Below are positions 62,795 to 64,000 of a DNA stretch of 64,000 nucleotides, one piece after another (the first letter of the stretch is position 1; every line of letters starts with the position of its first letter). The DNA is from Thermoplasmata archaeon (GTDB lineage: Archaea > Thermoplasmatota > Thermoplasmata > Halarchaeoplasmatales > Halarchaeoplasmataceae): assembly GCA_003552585.1 (NCBI GenBank), contig PUNK01000014.1:1-64000 (forward strand), read 5' to 3'. A program made the position numbers and the translations under genes. The notes under the pieces are model-generated. The model saw nothing but the letters and a program-made list of their open reading frames with translations, made no database searches and had not been told where the DNA came from.

Positions 62795-63130
62795 CGGGGC
62801 AAGGAGGCCGAGGACGGCTTACGGGTCTTTATCCTGAGGAAAGTCCTCTCCTCGCAAGAAAGGTGGACAGTCACAAGGCTGTGGGGCGAGAGCTCCGGCA
62901 AGGGCGCAGAAACGACACGTCCTTCGGTGAGTCGTGAGGTGTGCGAAGCCCGCCGCAAGGCGTGGTGAGTTAACCCACCGAGCTTTGACCTGGAGGGACC
63001 GTTGAAACGGCGACACCCCACCGAGGCAAGTCCAAACATGTCGGGATGACTGTTCTTGGGACCGACGGGTAGGACGCATAGATGAATGCCGTGGAGAACA
63101 GAAAGAGGCTTACTCCGGCCACCTACCCCA
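62795..63130 (+). ncRNA. rnpB: RNase P RNA, archaeal
   Basis: Catalytic RNA of RNase P, which makes the 5' ends of tRNAs. CR-I is GAGGAAAGTCC (about 62836-62846); the 3' conserved block ACAGAAAGAGGCTTAC (about 63098-63113) is CR-V and its neighbour. P1 ends pair GGGG (62796-62799) with CCCC (63126-63129). Length about 336 nt, normal for archaeal type A. Boundaries are estimated from the P1 pair. Confidence 0.93.
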
Positions 63131-63231
63131 ATTTATTATCAAATGTATATTTGAATCGATAATGAATTTAGGAAGGGATTAGGAAGGAAAGCTTTAAAGC
63201 ATCCCTCTCTATTTGAGGTACGAGTGAGATC

Positions 63232-63372
63232 ATGTCTGAAGCATATTGTGTAAAATGTAGGAAAAAAGTCGAAATAAAGGATCCAAAGAAAGTAACCCTT
63301 AAAAATGGCCGTCCAGCCACTAAAGGACAATGTCCTGATTGTGACACAAAGGTTTTCAGGATAGGACAGTAA
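63232..63372 (+). CDS. DUF5679 zinc-ribbon protein
   Basis: A 46-residue protein with zinc knuckles CVKC and CPDC and the segment [17 protein letters not shown], which matches the small DUF5679 family widespread in archaea. Function unknown; similarly small ribbons occur in nucleic-acid and ribosome-linked roles. TATA-like CTTTAAAG (about 63191-63198). Downstream of rnpB and 34 nt before Kae1, with a T-rich terminator between. Confidence 0.85.
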   Translation: MSEAYCVKCRKKVEIKDPKKVTLKNGRPATKGQCPDCDTKVFRIGQ

Positions 63373-63380
63373 AGGCTTTA

Positions 63381-63403
63381 ACCCCTTTCCTTATTTTTCT
63401 TTA
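63381..63403 (+). terminator. C-run plus T-rich terminator after DUF5679
   Basis: ACCCCTTTCCTTATTTTTCTTT. Fifth example of the pattern in this window; it lies very close to the Kae1 start, so readthrough may supply Kae1. Confidence 0.5.
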
Positions 63404-63406
63404 TCG

Positions 63407-64000
63407 ATGATAGTACTTGGTATAGAGGGTACTGCACACACACTCGGCATAGGCCTTGTTGACGATTCGGGTAATGTACTGGCTAATGTCTTGAAGAACT
63501 ATCAACCCTCCGAAGGGATACACCCTAGAGAAGCTGCGAATCATCACGCTAAACATCTAGTGCCAGCTATAGAAGAAGCCTTTGAAGAAGGAGATGTGAG
63601 GAAAGAGGATATTGGGTTGATAGCTTTCTCTAGAGGACCGGGACTCGGTCCCTGTTTAAGAACCGTTGCAACTGCTGCCCGTGCACTTTCATTGTCGTTA
63701 GGTGTTCCGCTAACGGGTGTGAATCATTGTGTAGCTCATCTCGAAATAGGTCGACTTACCACCGAAGCCGACGATCCCGTACTCCTGTATACTTCAGGAG
63801 GGAACACGCAGGTTATCGCATTCAGCAGAGGTCGATATCGAGTTTTCGGTGAAACCTTGGATATCGGTATAGGAAATATGCTCGACAAGTTTGGAAGAGG
63901 TAAAGGTATGCCGTTTCCAGCTGGTCCGATTATAGAGGAAATTGCAGCGGATGGATCTTCATTATTAGAACTTCCATACAGTGTCAAAGGGATGGATGTT
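63407..64000 (+). CDS. kae1: KEOPS subunit Kae1 (tRNA N6-threonylcarbamoyladenosine synthesis), partial
   Basis: 198 codons are visible; the gene continues beyond the window. ASKHA ATPase Kae1/Tsa[17 protein letters not shown] at the start, the metal ligands in HHAKHL (about 46-51), [18 protein letters not shown] (about 79-96), [13 protein letters not shown] and [14 protein letters not shown]. With Sua5-type partners it makes t6A37 on ANN-decoding tRNAs such as tRNA-Met here. Some archaea fuse Bud32 to the C-terminus; not visible here. Confidence 0.96.
   Translation, partial: MIVLGIEGTAHTLGIGLVDDSGNVLANVLKNYQPSEGIHPREAANHHAKHLVPAIEEAFEEGDVRKEDIGLIAFSRGPGLGPCLRTVATAARALSLSLGVPLTGVNHCVAHLEIGRLTTEADDPVLLYTSGGNTQVIAFSRGRYRVFGETLDIGIGNMLDKFGRGKGMPFPAGPIIEEIAADGSSLLELPYSVKGMDV

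Noticed and set aside
62788..63079. Minus-strand ORFs inside the RNase P RNA.
   Set aside because: They overlap a structured RNA with clear conserved blocks and have no family resemblance.
1..64000. CRISPR arrays, inteins or complete insertion sequences.
   Set aside because: No regularly spaced direct repeats were seen; RtcB, Cdc6 and DP1 have normal lengths without inteins; no transposase frame is present.

Overview
The window is archaeal chromosomal DNA. The evidence is aRF1, the PolD small subunit (DP1), Orc1/Cdc6, Hef, RtcB, Kae1, the archaeal-type PheT, eS1, an archaeal RNase P RNA, two tRNA genes with introns at position 37/38, TATA-box promoters and many apparently leaderless starts. 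PolD, Hef and eS1 place it in the broad euryarchaeal side. A methanogen-type SerRS, ScpB, very acidic surface proteins with cytoplasmic zinc ribbons, and duplicated FlaI/TadC-like pilus genes suggest a Thermoplasmatota-like lineage. That placement is an inference. No methanogenesis genes are in view.

Layout. 1-2.3 kb: a divergent pair of probable metal-resistance genes (only the first codons of the left one are visible, plus an Lrp-TRASH regulator) and an archaeal ATPase. 2.4-5.3 kb: aRF1 and ArgRS overlap by 4 nt. 5.3-8.3 kb: a large surface protein on the minus strand. 8.4-11 kb: a small basic protein, then two half-size MgtE channel subunits followed by two PhoU/RCK_C proteins in one tight operon. 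11-17.3 kb: a pilus or secretion operon with two GspE/FlaI ATPases, two TadC-like membrane proteins and a pilin-like protein. 17.3-19.2 kb: a decayed thioredoxin gene and DP1. 19.3-25.2 kb: a 1956-residue envelope protein. 25.4-28 kb, minus strand: type 2 SerRS, eS1 with a helix-hairpin-helix tail, and an intron-containing tRNA-Met 13 nt after eS1. 28-30.4 kb: a CBS, V4R and roadblock cluster, then a fused NMN adenylyltransferase/NMN amidohydrolase. 30.8 kb: intron-containing tRNA-Ser.

31-35 kb: two radical SAM genes (the first with an abnormal 5' end) and a UbiA-like membrane protein. 35-38 kb: PheT, ScpB and TrmJ. 38.3-46 kb: a complete dipeptide/oligopeptide ABC transporter. 46-49 kb: two hypothetical proteins, the c-di-AMP synthase DacZ and RNase Z. 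49-53.3 kb: a small zinc protein, Hef and RtcB, then a short sequence resembling an IS200/IS605 right end. 53.5-62.7 kb: a repeat-tailed surface protein, an archaeal HTH regulator, a DUF401 permease, a bactofilin-like coiled-coil protein, Cdc6, an OB-fold membrane protein and a GNAT/YoaP protein. 62.8-64 kb: RNase P RNA, a DUF5679 protein and the start of Kae1.

Several genes belong to RNA biology: intron-bearing tRNAs, RtcB to join exons, RNase P and RNase Z to trim ends, TrmJ and Kae1 to modify, and three aminoacyl-tRNA synthetases. A second theme is the envelope: at least three large Asp/Glu-rich secreted proteins with a C-terminal membrane anchor, one with zinc ribbons on its cytoplasmic side and one with an acidic repeat that recurs in the bactofilin-like protein. 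The points most worth a second look are the paired pilus motor genes, two genes whose reading frames open with GTT at leaderless spacing, the shared acidic LFEEE-type repeats, and the eS1-HhH and NadM-PncC fusions.
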